In this document: positions 42,517 through 51,458 of the stretch, one piece after another
How the letters are laid out: every line of letters starts with the position of its first letter
Position numbering within the stretch: position 1 is the stretch's first letter
DNA from: Flavobacteriales bacterium
GTDB taxonomy: Bacteria > Bacteroidota > Bacteroidia > Flavobacteriales_D > Sanyastnellaceae
Assembly: GCA_018402085.1 (NCBI GenBank)
Contig: JAGYJM010000002.1
Coordinates: 124,001-188,000 of the forward strand
Direction: 5' to 3'
DNA length: 64,000 bases
Translations under genes and position numbers: made by a program
Notes under the pieces: generated by a model
What the model saw: only the letters and a program-made list of their open reading frames with translations
Databases searched by the model: none
What the model was told of the DNA's origin: nothing

Positions 42517-44380
42517 AGTGATTTGATTGTAGCCAGTGTTCGAGAACGATCAGGTGCCAGAGGCGCGACCAACTGACTTTTGGATCTCCGCCCAGAAAGC
42601 GTTTCCACAGGGCGTCAGTGCCTTGCGGGTTGATCCACGGACGTTGTCCGAGGGCTTTCAGGTGATCTTCACAGAATGGTTTCATTTCGTTTTTCATCCA
42701 GTGATCCCAAGGGAGGGTGAATCCCATTTTCTGGCGGTCGATGATTTCTCGCGGCAGAAGTGGGTCAAGGGCATCGGTGAGCAGCTTTTTCGGTGTATGC
42801 GGGAAGCGCTCCGGGTCGGGCACGCCCAGAGTATAGCTCACCAGGTGATGATCGAGAAAGGGGGTGCGTACTTCAAGCGCATGCGCCATACTCATCTGGT
42901 CGGTATCGCGCAGCAAAACATTCTGAAGATAGGTTCCGATTTCTGCGAGAGACACTTTACTTAAAAAAGGAAGCGAGAAACCGGGTGTGCCGTAGGCAAG
43001 TTCTTCGAGCAGAAAGCGGTGAGGTGCGTATTTCGGTAATTTGCCGCTGCGCAAGACGCTCCGCACGGTACGCTCATCAAATACCAGGCGGTTATGCGGG
43101 TAGAAATACTCAAGTTCGAGGTAGTCTTCGGTGAGAATGGCGGCCGTTTTATCGGAGGCGACCGATGGTTTAACGCTTTTCATGATTTCGCCGCCAAAGC
43201 GGCGGATGAATTTAGGGAAGCTCATCACCCATCGTTTGTCAAGCAAACTGACGGCGCGGGTGAAAATATCATAGCCGGCAAAAAGCTCATCTCCTCCAAG
43301 TCCGGATAAGGCCATCGTGATGCCGGCGTCGCGGGTGACCTTACTGACCACATAGGTGTTCGGGCCATCCCCGCTCGGGTGGTCCATGGCTGCGAGCGCA
43401 TCCGGGATCAGTTCTTTGAAGCGGTCGGGTGTAAGCCTGATTTCGTGGTGGTCAGTGTTGAAGCGCTTTGCGATCAATTCGGCGAAGGGTGCTTCGGAGA
43501 ATTCGCGCTCATTGAAGGTCACGCTGAAGGTGCTGATCGCCGCATCACTAACTTCCGCCATAAGACCCACGATGGCACTGGAGTCTATACCTCCTGATAG
43601 AAAAGCACCGAAAGGTACGTCTGCCCGCATGCGGAGTTCTACGCTGCGTGTAAGCTTCTCGCGCACGTTCTGAAGAATCTCCTTTCTGCTTCCGCTCACC
43701 GGGGTTGCGGCCGCGGCCATATTCCACCAGCGTTCCATTTGGTATTCGCCATCGGCGATGATCATGCGGTGCCCCGGCATGAGCACATTGACGTTCTCAA
43801 CGATGGTTGCCGGCGCGTGTACGGTCTGGTATCGGAGATAATCGACGAGGGCAGCTTTGTCAAGCTTTCGCGGAATGAGGTCACTGGCAAGCAGCGATCG
43901 AATCTCACTGGAGAAGATCAGACGGCTGCCTTGCCATGAGTAGTAGAGTGGCTTGATCCCCATCCGGTCACGGGCGATCATCAGTTGGCGGGCGCCTGCA
44001 TCCCAGATGGCCAGAGCGAACATGCCGTTGAAATGATCAAGGCAATCGGTACCCCACTTTTTATAAGCGGCGAGGATGACTTCAGTATCAGTTCCCGTGC
44101 GGAAAGAATAATCGCTCAGTTGATCGCGTAATTCACGGTAGTTGTAGACTTCACCGTTGAATACGAGCGTGAGTCTGGCTTCTTCATCGCTGAAGGGCTG
44201 GTTGCCGGCATCCGAAAGATCAATGATCGAAAGGCGTCGGTGACCGAGTACGAGGTCTTCGCCCAGAAACGTACCGGCAGCATCCGGGCCCCGGTGGTCT
44301 AGTTTGTCGTTCATTCGGCTGACGACCGCTTTAGGGTCGTCAATTCCGGATATACCGAGAATACCGTTAATGCCGCACAT
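42503..44380 (-). CDS. asnB: Asparagine synthetase-like glutamine amidotransferase (first copy)
   Basis: I start it at Met44380 so that Cys2 (MCGINGILG) is the glutamine-hydrolysing nucleophile; the longer frame to 44404 would bury it. The 625-residue protein has an N-terminal glutaminase domain (DHRGPDA, GHRRLSIIDL, FNGEVYN) and a C-terminal synthetase domain with the ATP-pyrophosphatase loop FLSGGIDSSAI (about 262-272) and ALSGLGGDELFAGY. In polysaccharide loci such enzymes often amidate a uronic or other sugar acid instead of making asparagine. A second, diverged copy lies at 59394-61223. Dispersed palindrome copy 13 lies inside it. Confidence 0.92.
   Translation of the reverse strand: MCGINGILGISGIDDPKAVVSRMNDKLDHRGPDAAGTFLGEDLVLGHRRLSIIDLSDAGNQPFSDEEARLTLVFNGEVYNYRELRDQLSDYSFRTGTDTEVILAAYKKWGTDCLDHFNGMFALAIWDAGARQLMIARDRMGIKPLYYSWQGSRLIFSSEIRSLLASDLIPRKLDKAALVDYLRYQTVHAPATIVENVNVLMPGHRMIIADGEYQMERWWNMAAAATPVSGSRKEILQNVREKLTRSVELRMRADVPFGAFLSGGIDSSAIVGLMAEVSDAAISTFSVTFNEREFSEAPFAELIAKRFNTDHHEIRLTPDRFKELIPDALAAMDHPSGDGPNTYVVSKVTRDAGITMALSGLGGDELFAGYDIFTRAVSLLDKRWVMSFPKFIRRFGGEIMKSVKPSVASDKTAAILTEDYLELEYFYPHNRLVFDERTVRSVLRSGKLPKYAPHRFLLEELAYGTPGFSLPFLSKVSLAEIGTYLQNVLLRDTDQMSMAHALEVRTPFLDHHLVSYTLGVPDPERFPHTPKKLLTDALDPLLPREIIDRQKMGFTLPWDHWMKNEMKPFCEDHLKALGQRPWINPQGTDALWKRFLGGDPKVSWSRLWHLIVLEHWLQSNHFGED
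43190..43208 (+). repeat. Dispersed GGATG palindrome, copy 13
   Basis: Stem GCCGC/GCGGC, loop CAAA, then GGATG. It is antisense to the asnB-like gene and encodes FIRRFGGE there. Confidence 0.65.
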
Positions 44381-45314
44381 CGAGGCTTCGTTTATAAGCA
44401 TCAATGACCTGGCTCAGCCCAGCTTCGAGGGGTGTCATCGGCGTTTTGAGTACAGACTTCATTTTGGTGATGTCAGGTTTTCGCCGGCTCATATCACCTT
44501 CAGGCAGAGCAGGGAGATGTACGATTTTTGACCGGCTGTCGGTGAGTTCGATTACGGTTTCAGCGAGCTGCAGAATGGTGATTTCGTCGTCAGATCCTAT
44601 GTTTACGACCTCATTGATGAGGTGGTTTTCGCGGTAGATGTTGACGCAGGCATTCACGTTGTCATCGATGAAACAGAACGTTCGGGTTTGCTGGCCGTCG
44701 CCGTAAACGGTGATGTTTTCGTGGTTGAGCGCGGCGCGAATGAATCTTGCGACTACGAAATCTTCACTCTGGCGGGGGCCATAGGTGTTGAAGAAGCGGA
44801 AAATGGTGTAGGGAAGCTTGAATTCTTTCCAGTAGGCCCGCAGCCAGGCTTCACCTGCATTTTTCACAATGGCGTACGGGAGTCTCGAATTCAGAGGTGT
44901 AGTGCGCTCATTCTGAGGGATTTCGAACGGTTCGCCATACACTTCGGAAGAAGAGCTGAAGAAAACGCGCTGTACACCGGTGTTCTTGCTCAGGTTGAGG
45001 ATGTTTCGGATGCCATCCATATCAGCGAGCACCCTGACCGGATTTGACAGGGTACGTTGCACGCCTACCAGTGCGGCATAATGGAAAACCACATCGAATT
45101 TCCAACTGAAGAATACGCCGGAGATATCTCGGTAGTCATTGACATCGCACTTAATAAAAGAGAACCTTCCTTTGTGCTCTTCGGGCAGGTTGTTTCGTTT
45201 ACCTGTCTCGAAGTTGTCAACGGCCACCACTTCGTTTCCGGGGTCAGCCAGCAGGGCGTCACACATTCCGCTTGCGACGAAGCCTGCTGCTCCTGTGATC
45301 AAGATTGTTGCCAT
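44367..45314 (-). CDS. NAD-dependent sugar epimerase/dehydratase (UDP-glucuronate decarboxylase/epimerase type)
   Basis: This 315-residue SDR protein has an N-terminal Rossmann motif ILITGAAGFVASGMCDALL (4-22), VDNFETGKRNNLP (about 32-44), the SSSSEVYGEP catalytic Ser region (about 117-126) and YAIVK (about 144-148, Tyr-x3-Lys). The RFFNTYGPRQ and FCFIDDNVNAC segments are typical of sugar-nucleotide epimerases and UDP-xylose synthases. It supplies a modified sugar nucleotide for the polymer. Which one cannot be told. It overlaps the asparagine synthetase-like gene by 14 bases. Confidence 0.88.
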   Translation of the reverse strand: MATILITGAAGFVASGMCDALLADPGNEVVAVDNFETGKRNNLPEEHKGRFSFIKCDVNDYRDISGVFFSWKFDVVFHYAALVGVQRTLSNPVRVLADMDGIRNILNLSKNTGVQRVFFSSSSEVYGEPFEIPQNERTTPLNSRLPYAIVKNAGEAWLRAYWKEFKLPYTIFRFFNTYGPRQSEDFVVARFIRAALNHENITVYGDGQQTRTFCFIDDNVNACVNIYRENHLINEVVNIGSDDEITILQLAETVIELTDSRSKIVHLPALPEGDMSRRKPDITKMKSVLKTPMTPLEAGLSQVIDAYKRSLDVRH

Positions 45315-45323
45315 AGAGCGAAG

Positions 45324-46394
45324 TTAAGACGATTGATTGGCATGATAAGAAGGAATAGGGAAGTGCATTAAACGATCTGCCCAAACTTCAGGTGTGAGCC
45401 TACATGCAAGTTTGTGTGAATGTTCAGCCATCATTGCGCGCTCAACATTGGTTAAGCCGGCAAATTGCTCCATGCAAAGCTGGAGTTCATCTTTGTTTCC
45501 GGCTTCGAAACGGAAGCCGTTCTTACCTGCTTCAAGAAAGGCCGAAGCGGCACCGACAGCATCTGAGCAAATCAAAGGAAAGCCTGCGGCGGCCATTTCA
45601 TGCACGACTACTCCCCAGGGTTCGCGGTGACTAGGTAATACAAACGCCTGTGCTTCAAGCAGGTATGCAGGTAGGTCTACGGGCTGAACAAAGCCTTCAT
45701 GCCGAATGCCAGCGGCGGTGGCACGTTCAACAAAGAGTTCACCGGTTCCTATGCAGATCAACTCCCATTCTGGGTGCTTGTGACGAAAAGCAGAGAATGC
45801 CTCCCAAAGCTCATGAATACCTTTGAACTCTACATACCGGCCGATGTAGATAAATCGTTTCGGGAGTTTGCCAATGTGGTCTTTATGCTGCGCAAAGTGC
45901 TTGGCGAAGAGCTTGGTATCAGCACAGTAAAATCCGAGTGTAATTTCATTTTGAGCGAAGCCAAGCTTTCGGGCGTAACGAGATTGTGGTTCGCCCGGCA
46001 CCCATGCCTGGTCAAAGTGTTTTTTGATCCACAATTTAGCGGAGGCCACCGCGAGCCATTGACGGGGAGTGCCCAGCCAGTGGTTGTCAAGTGCCAGCAC
46101 ATTCAGGCTCTTGCCTTTCATGTTGCGGCACACTTTCAAGTACCCTTTATCGACCCATCCAGAAACGACGAGAAGGTGAGGATTCAGGTTGCTGACGAGT
46201 TCAAGAAGCTGTTGGTCAGTATAGTCAGTGCGGTCGTATAATTTTACATCCGACAGGGATCTGAACTTAAAAGGAGCCTCGCTATTTACCGGCCAGCGAA
46301 CAATATGTATTTCTGTCTTACGCAGGGCGAGTGCTTCAATACTTGCCATGAAATACTCTGCCAGTTCGGTGTATAGGAAGACGATTCGTCTCAT
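45324..46394 (-). CDS. Family 4 glycosyltransferase
   Basis: This 356-residue GT-B enzyme has an N-terminal domain starting RRIVFLYTELAEYFMASIEALA and a C-terminal donor domain with FIYIGRYVEFKGIHELWEAFSAFR (about 183-206), GTGELF and FVLPSHREPWGVVVHEMAAAGFPLICSD (about 252-279, the E-x7-E region). It adds one sugar to the lipid-linked intermediate at the cytoplasmic face. It lies 9 bases after the polymerase-like gene region and its start overlaps that gene's stop by 4 bases. Confidence 0.9.
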   Translation of the reverse strand: MRRIVFLYTELAEYFMASIEALALRKTEIHIVRWPVNSEAPFKFRSLSDVKLYDRTDYTDQQLLELVSNLNPHLLVVSGWVDKGYLKVCRNMKGKSLNVLALDNHWLGTPRQWLAVASAKLWIKKHFDQAWVPGEPQSRYARKLGFAQNEITLGFYCADTKLFAKHFAQHKDHIGKLPKRFIYIGRYVEFKGIHELWEAFSAFRHKHPEWELICIGTGELFVERATAAGIRHEGFVQPVDLPAYLLEAQAFVLPSHREPWGVVVHEMAAAGFPLICSDAVGAASAFLEAGKNGFRFEAGNKDELQLCMEQFAGLTNVERAMMAEHSHKLACRLTPEVWADRLMHFPIPSYHANQSS

Positions 46395-47695
46395 TGTTTC
46401 AATGCGAATTCTTCGAACATCTCAGATTTCTCTGTCGTCTCTTGTTCAATCTGTTCAGCCATTTGCTTCGTATTCTGCTTTCTGAGGTAGTAGTACATCC
46501 AGAGAAATAGCGGAAAGCCGTTGATGAAGTAATGCCCCTGGCGCAGGAGGTACACGATAATGATCACCAGCAGGCTGTTAGATAGCAGCCAGTTGGTGTC
46601 ATTGGCTGATTTGTTTCTGAAAACAACGTTCGAAAACACGAAGTAGAGAATGAAAAGTACACCATAGAGCCCCGTTTCAGACATCAGCCTGAGGAACATA
46701 CTGTTTGCATCGGCTTTGTTGAAGTTGATTTCAATCACTCCGGCCATTTTGGTAAGGGTATAGCGATCAAAGGCAATCTGGTGTGAACCGAGGCCTGTTC
46801 CGAAAATGGGGTTGCTGCGAAAATTCTCCAGCGCTATGTGAAAGTTATTGTACAGTACGAAGCTTGAGCCATGAATCTGGTTGAGGTCTTCGGCAGTTTG
46901 CGAATCACCCGAGAAAACTTCAAAGGTTCCGTCAATTCGGCTCTGGAATTCGGGAATGTTATTGTAGGCATAAAAATACCCAACGATGATGAGCGGACCA
47001 AAGACTGCTGCGTAGCGGATGAATCCGTAGTTGATGAGGAGAAGGAGTCCGGTAATGAAAACGGAAATGATACCGAGCGAGGAGAAGGTTAGCACGTAGG
47101 CAGCGATGATGACCAGGTTTTCCCATCGCTTGAGATAGTATTTAGTCTTCGCGAAAAGGTTGTGTACTGAAACGAAGAAGGCCGGACCGATGACCCCGGC
47201 AAAGTAGGCGGGTTCAGAGAAAATGCTGTTCAGACGGATGCCGGCTCCACCATACGAGTATCCCCATTTATTGAGTATCCATAGGTAATTATAACCAGGT
47301 TCAAACCCCACTAGAAAGCTAAAGACCTGAAAAAGCCCGATTACAGAAACGATCACAGCACCCCTCAGGTAAAGTTTGTATAGTTTGTCTACGTTGAAGT
47401 CAAATGACTGAATAACATAACGATAGAAAAGCACTGAAGAGAAGAAGCCGATGAGGATTTTTAAAAAGATCTGAGGGTTATTCTGCCCCAGCCGCACATA
47501 CACGAAGCCAGAGATTACAGCGGGAAGAAAGAGGAGAACGGGCCCTGCCGGGATACCGTAACGCAACATATATATGGGAAAGAACATGAGAAACACGATA
47601 TAGGTGATGTAGCCCTCAAATGGCGATTTGAAGAAAATATACGAACTGAGAAAAATCGTCAGTCCGATCATCACACGTGCAAACTTGCCCGTCAT
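46391..47695 (-). CDS. O-antigen polymerase/ligase-like (Wzy/WaaL-type) membrane protein
   Basis: This 434-residue protein has about ten to eleven membrane segments and one large periplasmic loop (about 255-330). That loop holds ENFRSNPIFGTGLGSHQIAFDRY (about 290-312), the NPxxGxGxG-like motif that marks Wzy/WaaL proteins, with a conserved Arg and His. It should polymerise or ligate lipid-linked oligosaccharides on the periplasmic side. The C-terminal tail is polar (KQNTKQMAEQIEQETTEKSE). It overlaps the acyltransferase gene by 4 bases. Confidence 0.82.
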   Translation of the reverse strand: MTGKFARVMIGLTIFLSSYIFFKSPFEGYITYIVFLMFFPIYMLRYGIPAGPVLLFLPAVISGFVYVRLGQNNPQIFLKILIGFFSSVLFYRYVIQSFDFNVDKLYKLYLRGAVIVSVIGLFQVFSFLVGFEPGYNYLWILNKWGYSYGGAGIRLNSIFSEPAYFAGVIGPAFFVSVHNLFAKTKYYLKRWENLVIIAAYVLTFSSLGIISVFITGLLLLINYGFIRYAAVFGPLIIVGYFYAYNNIPEFQSRIDGTFEVFSGDSQTAEDLNQIHGSSFVLYNNFHIALENFRSNPIFGTGLGSHQIAFDRYTLTKMAGVIEINFNKADANSMFLRLMSETGLYGVLFILYFVFSNVVFRNKSANDTNWLLSNSLLVIIIVYLLRQGHYFINGFPLFLWMYYYLRKQNTKQMAEQIEQETTEKSEMFEEFALKQ

Positions 47696-49020
47696 CGTTG
47701 TTGTTTGACCATGTCACCACTCAAGACGCGGGTGAATGGTGTTTTCATTTTAATGAACCGCTTCTCAAAGAAATGATAGCTAAGGTAGGAAACCCCGAGG
47801 GTCAGGATGAGAGAAAGGGGGTAGATGAGTAAATTTTCCCATATCGGAATCCACACGTTCTTTCCGATCATGCGTTCAAAGATTTCAATGGCAAAGGTGA
47901 CCATCAACATGTGGTACATGTAGATGCCGTAGCTGATTTTACCCAATTCATGCATGATCTTGTTTTCGAGTGAGATCAGACTCTTGGGGTTACTGCTTAC
48001 ATTGAGGATGATGATCAGAAATGATGCAGAGTAGGCCAGGTATACAATGTCTTGAACTAGACGGGGCGTAAAATAAATCAGGAATGGTATTGACAGGTAG
48101 GCCAGTATTTGTGTGACCGGCAGGTAGATCAGTCTGAGCAGGGCATGGCGTTCTGTAAATAGCAGCCAGGCCCCGATGCCGCCTATGGCCATCGATTCGA
48201 GTTTGCTCATGGCGATAAAGGCACTCAGTACCTCGCCGGTGCGTCCCCAGGCGCCGGAAAAAAGAAACACGATGATTTTAAGCAGAATCATCACGCTGAC
48301 GAATACCAGCATCATTCGGAGTGGAAGGCGTGCTTTACGGATCAGCCAGGGCCATATGAGGTAGAACTGTTCTTCAACACCAATTGACCAGGCCTGTCCC
48401 ACGTGTGGCATTGTGCGAAAGGCGGCAAGAGCAAGATTGGGGAGCATCACTAAATAAAGGAGAAAGCTCTTCCATATCTGATCGGGTGTTTCAAAGATGT
48501 GAACTGTGTAGTTTACATAGAAGAAATCAACGTGCCGCACGACTAAAAACGCCGATACTACCACAAGATAGTAAAGTGGCCAGATTCGGAAAATCCGGCG
48601 CATGTAAAAGGCTTTGATTCCGATCGAACCGGTGCTCTGACGCTCTTTGAACAGCAGGTAGGTGATGAGAAAGCCGCTGAGCACGAAGAAAAATATGACG
48701 CCGAGACCACCGGCTTCCGCAACAGCGGGCTGGTACCATTTCAGCATAGGATCATGAATGACGGATGAGATCGGGTAAGCAGGAACAATGATGCTGTTTT
48801 CGACCCCGGGGATGCTGCTTTTCCCCCATCTCCCCCACAAATCAACCCATCCGTTGACTGTGAACCCTTCAAGCTTTTTGATCAACTCAACATGGGTGAT
48901 GATTACGGCAAAGGCCGCCAGAAAACGGAGACCGTTCAAGCCGGGGAAATAAACCCGGGCTTCTTTATTTTGCTTTACTGCCGACAAGGTTGACGATGCT
49001 TTCGAAAGTTTGACGACCAA
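47692..49020 (-). CDS. Membrane acyltransferase (acyltransferase 3 family)
   Basis: This 442-residue protein has about ten to eleven membrane helices and the family opening YFPGLNGLRFLAAFAVIITH (about 25-44, with the essential His), then FFFVLSGFLITYLLF and the WSIGVEEQFYLIWPWLI motif (about 205-221). Such OafA/NodX-type enzymes O-acetylate (or otherwise acylate) polysaccharides at the membrane. The start overlaps the upstream glycosyltransferase by 56 bases, an unusually long overlap; no later in-frame ATG precedes the conserved part. Confidence 0.9.
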   Translation of the reverse strand: MVVKLSKASSTLSAVKQNKEARVYFPGLNGLRFLAAFAVIITHVELIKKLEGFTVNGWVDLWGRWGKSSIPGVENSIIVPAYPISSVIHDPMLKWYQPAVAEAGGLGVIFFFVLSGFLITYLLFKERQSTGSIGIKAFYMRRIFRIWPLYYLVVVSAFLVVRHVDFFYVNYTVHIFETPDQIWKSFLLYLVMLPNLALAAFRTMPHVGQAWSIGVEEQFYLIWPWLIRKARLPLRMMLVFVSVMILLKIIVFLFSGAWGRTGEVLSAFIAMSKLESMAIGGIGAWLLFTERHALLRLIYLPVTQILAYLSIPFLIYFTPRLVQDIVYLAYSASFLIIILNVSSNPKSLISLENKIMHELGKISYGIYMYHMLMVTFAIEIFERMIGKNVWIPIWENLLIYPLSLILTLGVSYLSYHFFEKRFIKMKTPFTRVLSGDMVKQQR

Positions 49021-50143
49021 TGACCTCCCAGGTGAAGTGATCGAGGCATTTGGTTAATGCTGCCTGCTTCTTCTTTTGCAATTCTGCGCTCGTTATTGTG
49101 GATGCCTGTAAAATAGCTTCCCGAAGGGTCGCCGGCTGTTGTGGTGGGATCAACCAGCCTACTTGCTGGTCCACCTGTGAGTTTACTGCGCCAACGTCAG
49201 TAGCAATTACGGCAAGTCCACGTCCCATTGCTTCCATGATAACATTGGGCATGCCTTCGCTGTGCGAAGGGCATACAAGCACATCCGAAGCGTCGTAAAG
49301 GTTTAGAATTTTTTCACGGTCTTTTACTGCTCCATGATAGGTGAAACGCGGATCGCTGAGGCGCTTACTTATGGGTATGGGGCCTACGAAGTCAACGCGC
49401 AGCTTCTGTTCTTGGGGTATTGACTTCAACACCTGGTGCAGTTCTTCAATTCCCTTGCGTCGCTCATAACGACCTACAAAGAGTATTTTGACGGGGTCTT
49501 GTGATATTGCCGTTTTTTCTCGGATCCATGCAGCTTCAATTCCGGTGGGAATTTCTATGATCTGTTCATCGCGTATTCCGAGTGTACGAATGATCTCGCT
49601 GATTTTTCCTCCGTAGCTGAAGACGTAGTCAGCGTGTATATTATTGAATTTTACGGGGCCTTTGAGGAGGTACTGTTGCAGTTTTGATTTTTGGTCAGCA
49701 GCGGGCTGAAACATTTCATAGCCGTGAAATTTAACCGCTATAGGCGGCCAATCTGTTGCTTTTCCTCTTCTCTTGAGGTCGAGCAGTTTCCAGGCGGTGA
49801 ACCCTTTGGCGTAAATAAAATCGAAGCTGGTCCAGCGGTCTTTGAGGGCGTTATAGATGGCATTGGAGAAAGCCCATGATTCTCTGAGGTAATGACCGGG
49901 CAGTACACCCGGTTTTGGGAAGCGGAGGCAGATGCTTTCGAGGCCATCGGCCGGCACACCATGAAAGAGCGTTGCAACATCGTTCTCATCCGGCGCTTTT
50001 GCGCCGTAAGCCACGCAATGAATCAATGTCACTTTAGCGCCATTGCGCAGAAACTCTCGCGCAAGACAAAGTGAGTGCTTCTGCATGCCTCCCATTACAT
50101 AGGGTGGAATGCCGTCGGTTAATAGAGCAATGTTGAGTGCCAT
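48965..50143 (-). CDS. Family 4 glycosyltransferase
   Basis: This 392-residue GT-B enzyme begins NIALLTDGIPPYVMGGMQKHSLCLAREFL (3-31). The C-terminal part has KILFVGRYERRKGIEELHQVLKSI (about 217-240), FTYHGAVKDREKILNLYDASDVLVCPSHSEGMPNVIMEAMGRGLAVIATDVGAV (about 268-321), the usual nucleotide-sugar and E-x7-E regions. Dispersed palindrome copy 14 (49987-50006) encodes GAKAPDE near residue 47, in the variable loop before the second strand. It is followed, with a 56-base overlap, by the acyltransferase gene. Confidence 0.9.
   Translation of the reverse strand: MALNIALLTDGIPPYVMGGMQKHSLCLAREFLRNGAKVTLIHCVAYGAKAPDENDVATLFHGVPADGLESICLRFPKPGVLPGHYLRESWAFSNAIYNALKDRWTSFDFIYAKGFTAWKLLDLKRRGKATDWPPIAVKFHGYEMFQPAADQKSKLQQYLLKGPVKFNNIHADYVFSYGGKISEIIRTLGIRDEQIIEIPTGIEAAWIREKTAISQDPVKILFVGRYERRKGIEELHQVLKSIPQEQKLRVDFVGPIPISKRLSDPRFTYHGAVKDREKILNLYDASDVLVCPSHSEGMPNVIMEAMGRGLAVIATDVGAVNSQVDQQVGWLIPPQQPATLREAILQASTITSAELQKKKQAALTKCLDHFTWEVIGRQTFESIVNLVGSKAK
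49987..50006 (-). repeat. Dispersed GGATG palindrome, copy 14
   Basis: On the minus strand: stem CGGCGC/GCGCCG, loop AAAA, with GATG completing GGATG. It encodes YGAKAPDE in the GT4 gene. Confidence 0.7.
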
Positions 50144-50215
50144 TTAGTCCTGAGAGCAAAGGTCATGTTTTTAATGCGAAGTTGACAGTGTTGCCCGCAA
50201 AAACGTGAAGTGGTT

Positions 50216-51409
50216 TCAAAGGTCGGCAAGTGCCGTCAACACAACCTGGGACCAGGTGTGATGTTGGATGACTTTTTGCTGCCAGTGTTGTCCGAGAGAC
50301 GTTCGAAGTGTCTGGTCTTCAGTGAGCTTTTTGAGCGCTGCAGCGAGGTCGTCTGTGCCGGGTTTCACTAACAGCCCATCTTTGCCATGCTCCATGACAT
50401 CTTTTACCGGCAGAACATCGGGGGCGATGACGGCTTTACCGAGAGCACCGTACTCAAAAATCTTGACCGGTGAGCCGTACCAGTTTGAGCGCGCCATAAC
50501 GGCGATATCCATGGCTGCGATATGATCCGGTATGAATTGTCCGGTAACAGCCCCCGTCCATACCACGCGATCGCTGATCTTGAGATCTCGGGCGAGATTT
50601 TTGAGGTCATTGAGTATTAGCCCGTTGCCTACGATCAAAGCGCGGAGTTGCGGAAATTCCGGAACGAGCTGTGCAATGGCTTTGAGTAGCAAGTCAACCC
50701 CATGATAAGGAAAAATGGAGCCAACAAAACCTACGACGATGTGGCTATCAGAGAAGCCTCTTGCTGCGCGCACATGTGCTCTGCGATTGGGGTTTCTAAT
50801 GAACTGCTCAGGCCGAATGGCATTGGGAGTGATCACTGTTTTGCCTGCCGCCCCCTGTACTTGTTTTGTAACATATTCTTTCAATGCGCTGGAGACGACC
50901 ACTATGCGGTCTGTATCGTTGAATTGCCGGCACTCGGCGTGAAGGGAGCGCTTGTGATAAGCACTTTTTCCTTCCATGGAAATACGCTCTTCGGGGTAAG
51001 GAGCATTCATTTCGAGGACGTGACGTATGTGGAGTTCATTCGCTACCCGCACGCCGGAAGTCATCATGTAGTAGCCTCGCTCATAGATCAGATCAGGTTT
51101 CCAATCAATGGCTGCCTGCCTTAGGTATTCATAGCCCTTATCGTCTTCACGAATGAGTTTGTAGTCTTTGGCGGTTTGCCAAAGCATCGCCGGGGTGAGT
51201 TTTTTGAACGTGTCTTTCACCTCACCGCCTTCTAGCCTTTCGTCAAGAGGGTTTGGAACGGGGCGCTTGTCGCCACCCATGATGAGTGTTTTTACCTCGT
51301 GGCCCAGTTCACGCATAGCCCGTATGACTTCGCGCATATGAACACCCGGACCGGCGTCGAGGTCAAGGGGCAGTTCGGGATGAGGAGAATAGTAAAGGAT
51401 GCGCATCAA
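50216..51409 (-). CDS. Family 4 glycosyltransferase
   Basis: This 397-residue GT-B enzyme begins MRILYYSPHPELPLDLDAGPGVHMREVIRAM. The second domain has IVVGFVGSIFPYHGVDLLLKAIAQL (about 223-247), VVWTGAVTGQFIPDHIAAMDIAVMARSNWYGSPVKIFEYGALGKAVIAPDV (about 295-345) and a C-terminal cap. Its N-terminal half also holds a long insertion with RRAHVRAARG. The gene stands 72 bases upstream of the next glycosyltransferase and 49 bases after the 51459 gene, the loosest spacing in the locus. Confidence 0.9.
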   Translation of the reverse strand: MMRILYYSPHPELPLDLDAGPGVHMREVIRAMRELGHEVKTLIMGGDKRPVPNPLDERLEGGEVKDTFKKLTPAMLWQTAKDYKLIREDDKGYEYLRQAAIDWKPDLIYERGYYMMTSGVRVANELHIRHVLEMNAPYPEERISMEGKSAYHKRSLHAECRQFNDTDRIVVVSSALKEYVTKQVQGAAGKTVITPNAIRPEQFIRNPNRRAHVRAARGFSDSHIVVGFVGSIFPYHGVDLLLKAIAQLVPEFPQLRALIVGNGLILNDLKNLARDLKISDRVVWTGAVTGQFIPDHIAAMDIAVMARSNWYGSPVKIFEYGALGKAVIAPDVLPVKDVMEHGKDGLLVKPGTDDLAAALKKLTEDQTLRTSLGQHWQQKVIQHHTWSQVVLTALADL

Positions 51410-51458
51410 GTTTCAGGCAAGGTAAAGCCAATGTCCGCCATGAACATTTTGACGCAAG

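Noticed and set aside
49251-49271. Palindrome copy with CCTTCGC...GCGAAGG and flank GCATG
   Set aside because: A good hairpin, but the loop is not A-rich in the expected way and GGATG is missing; uncertain.
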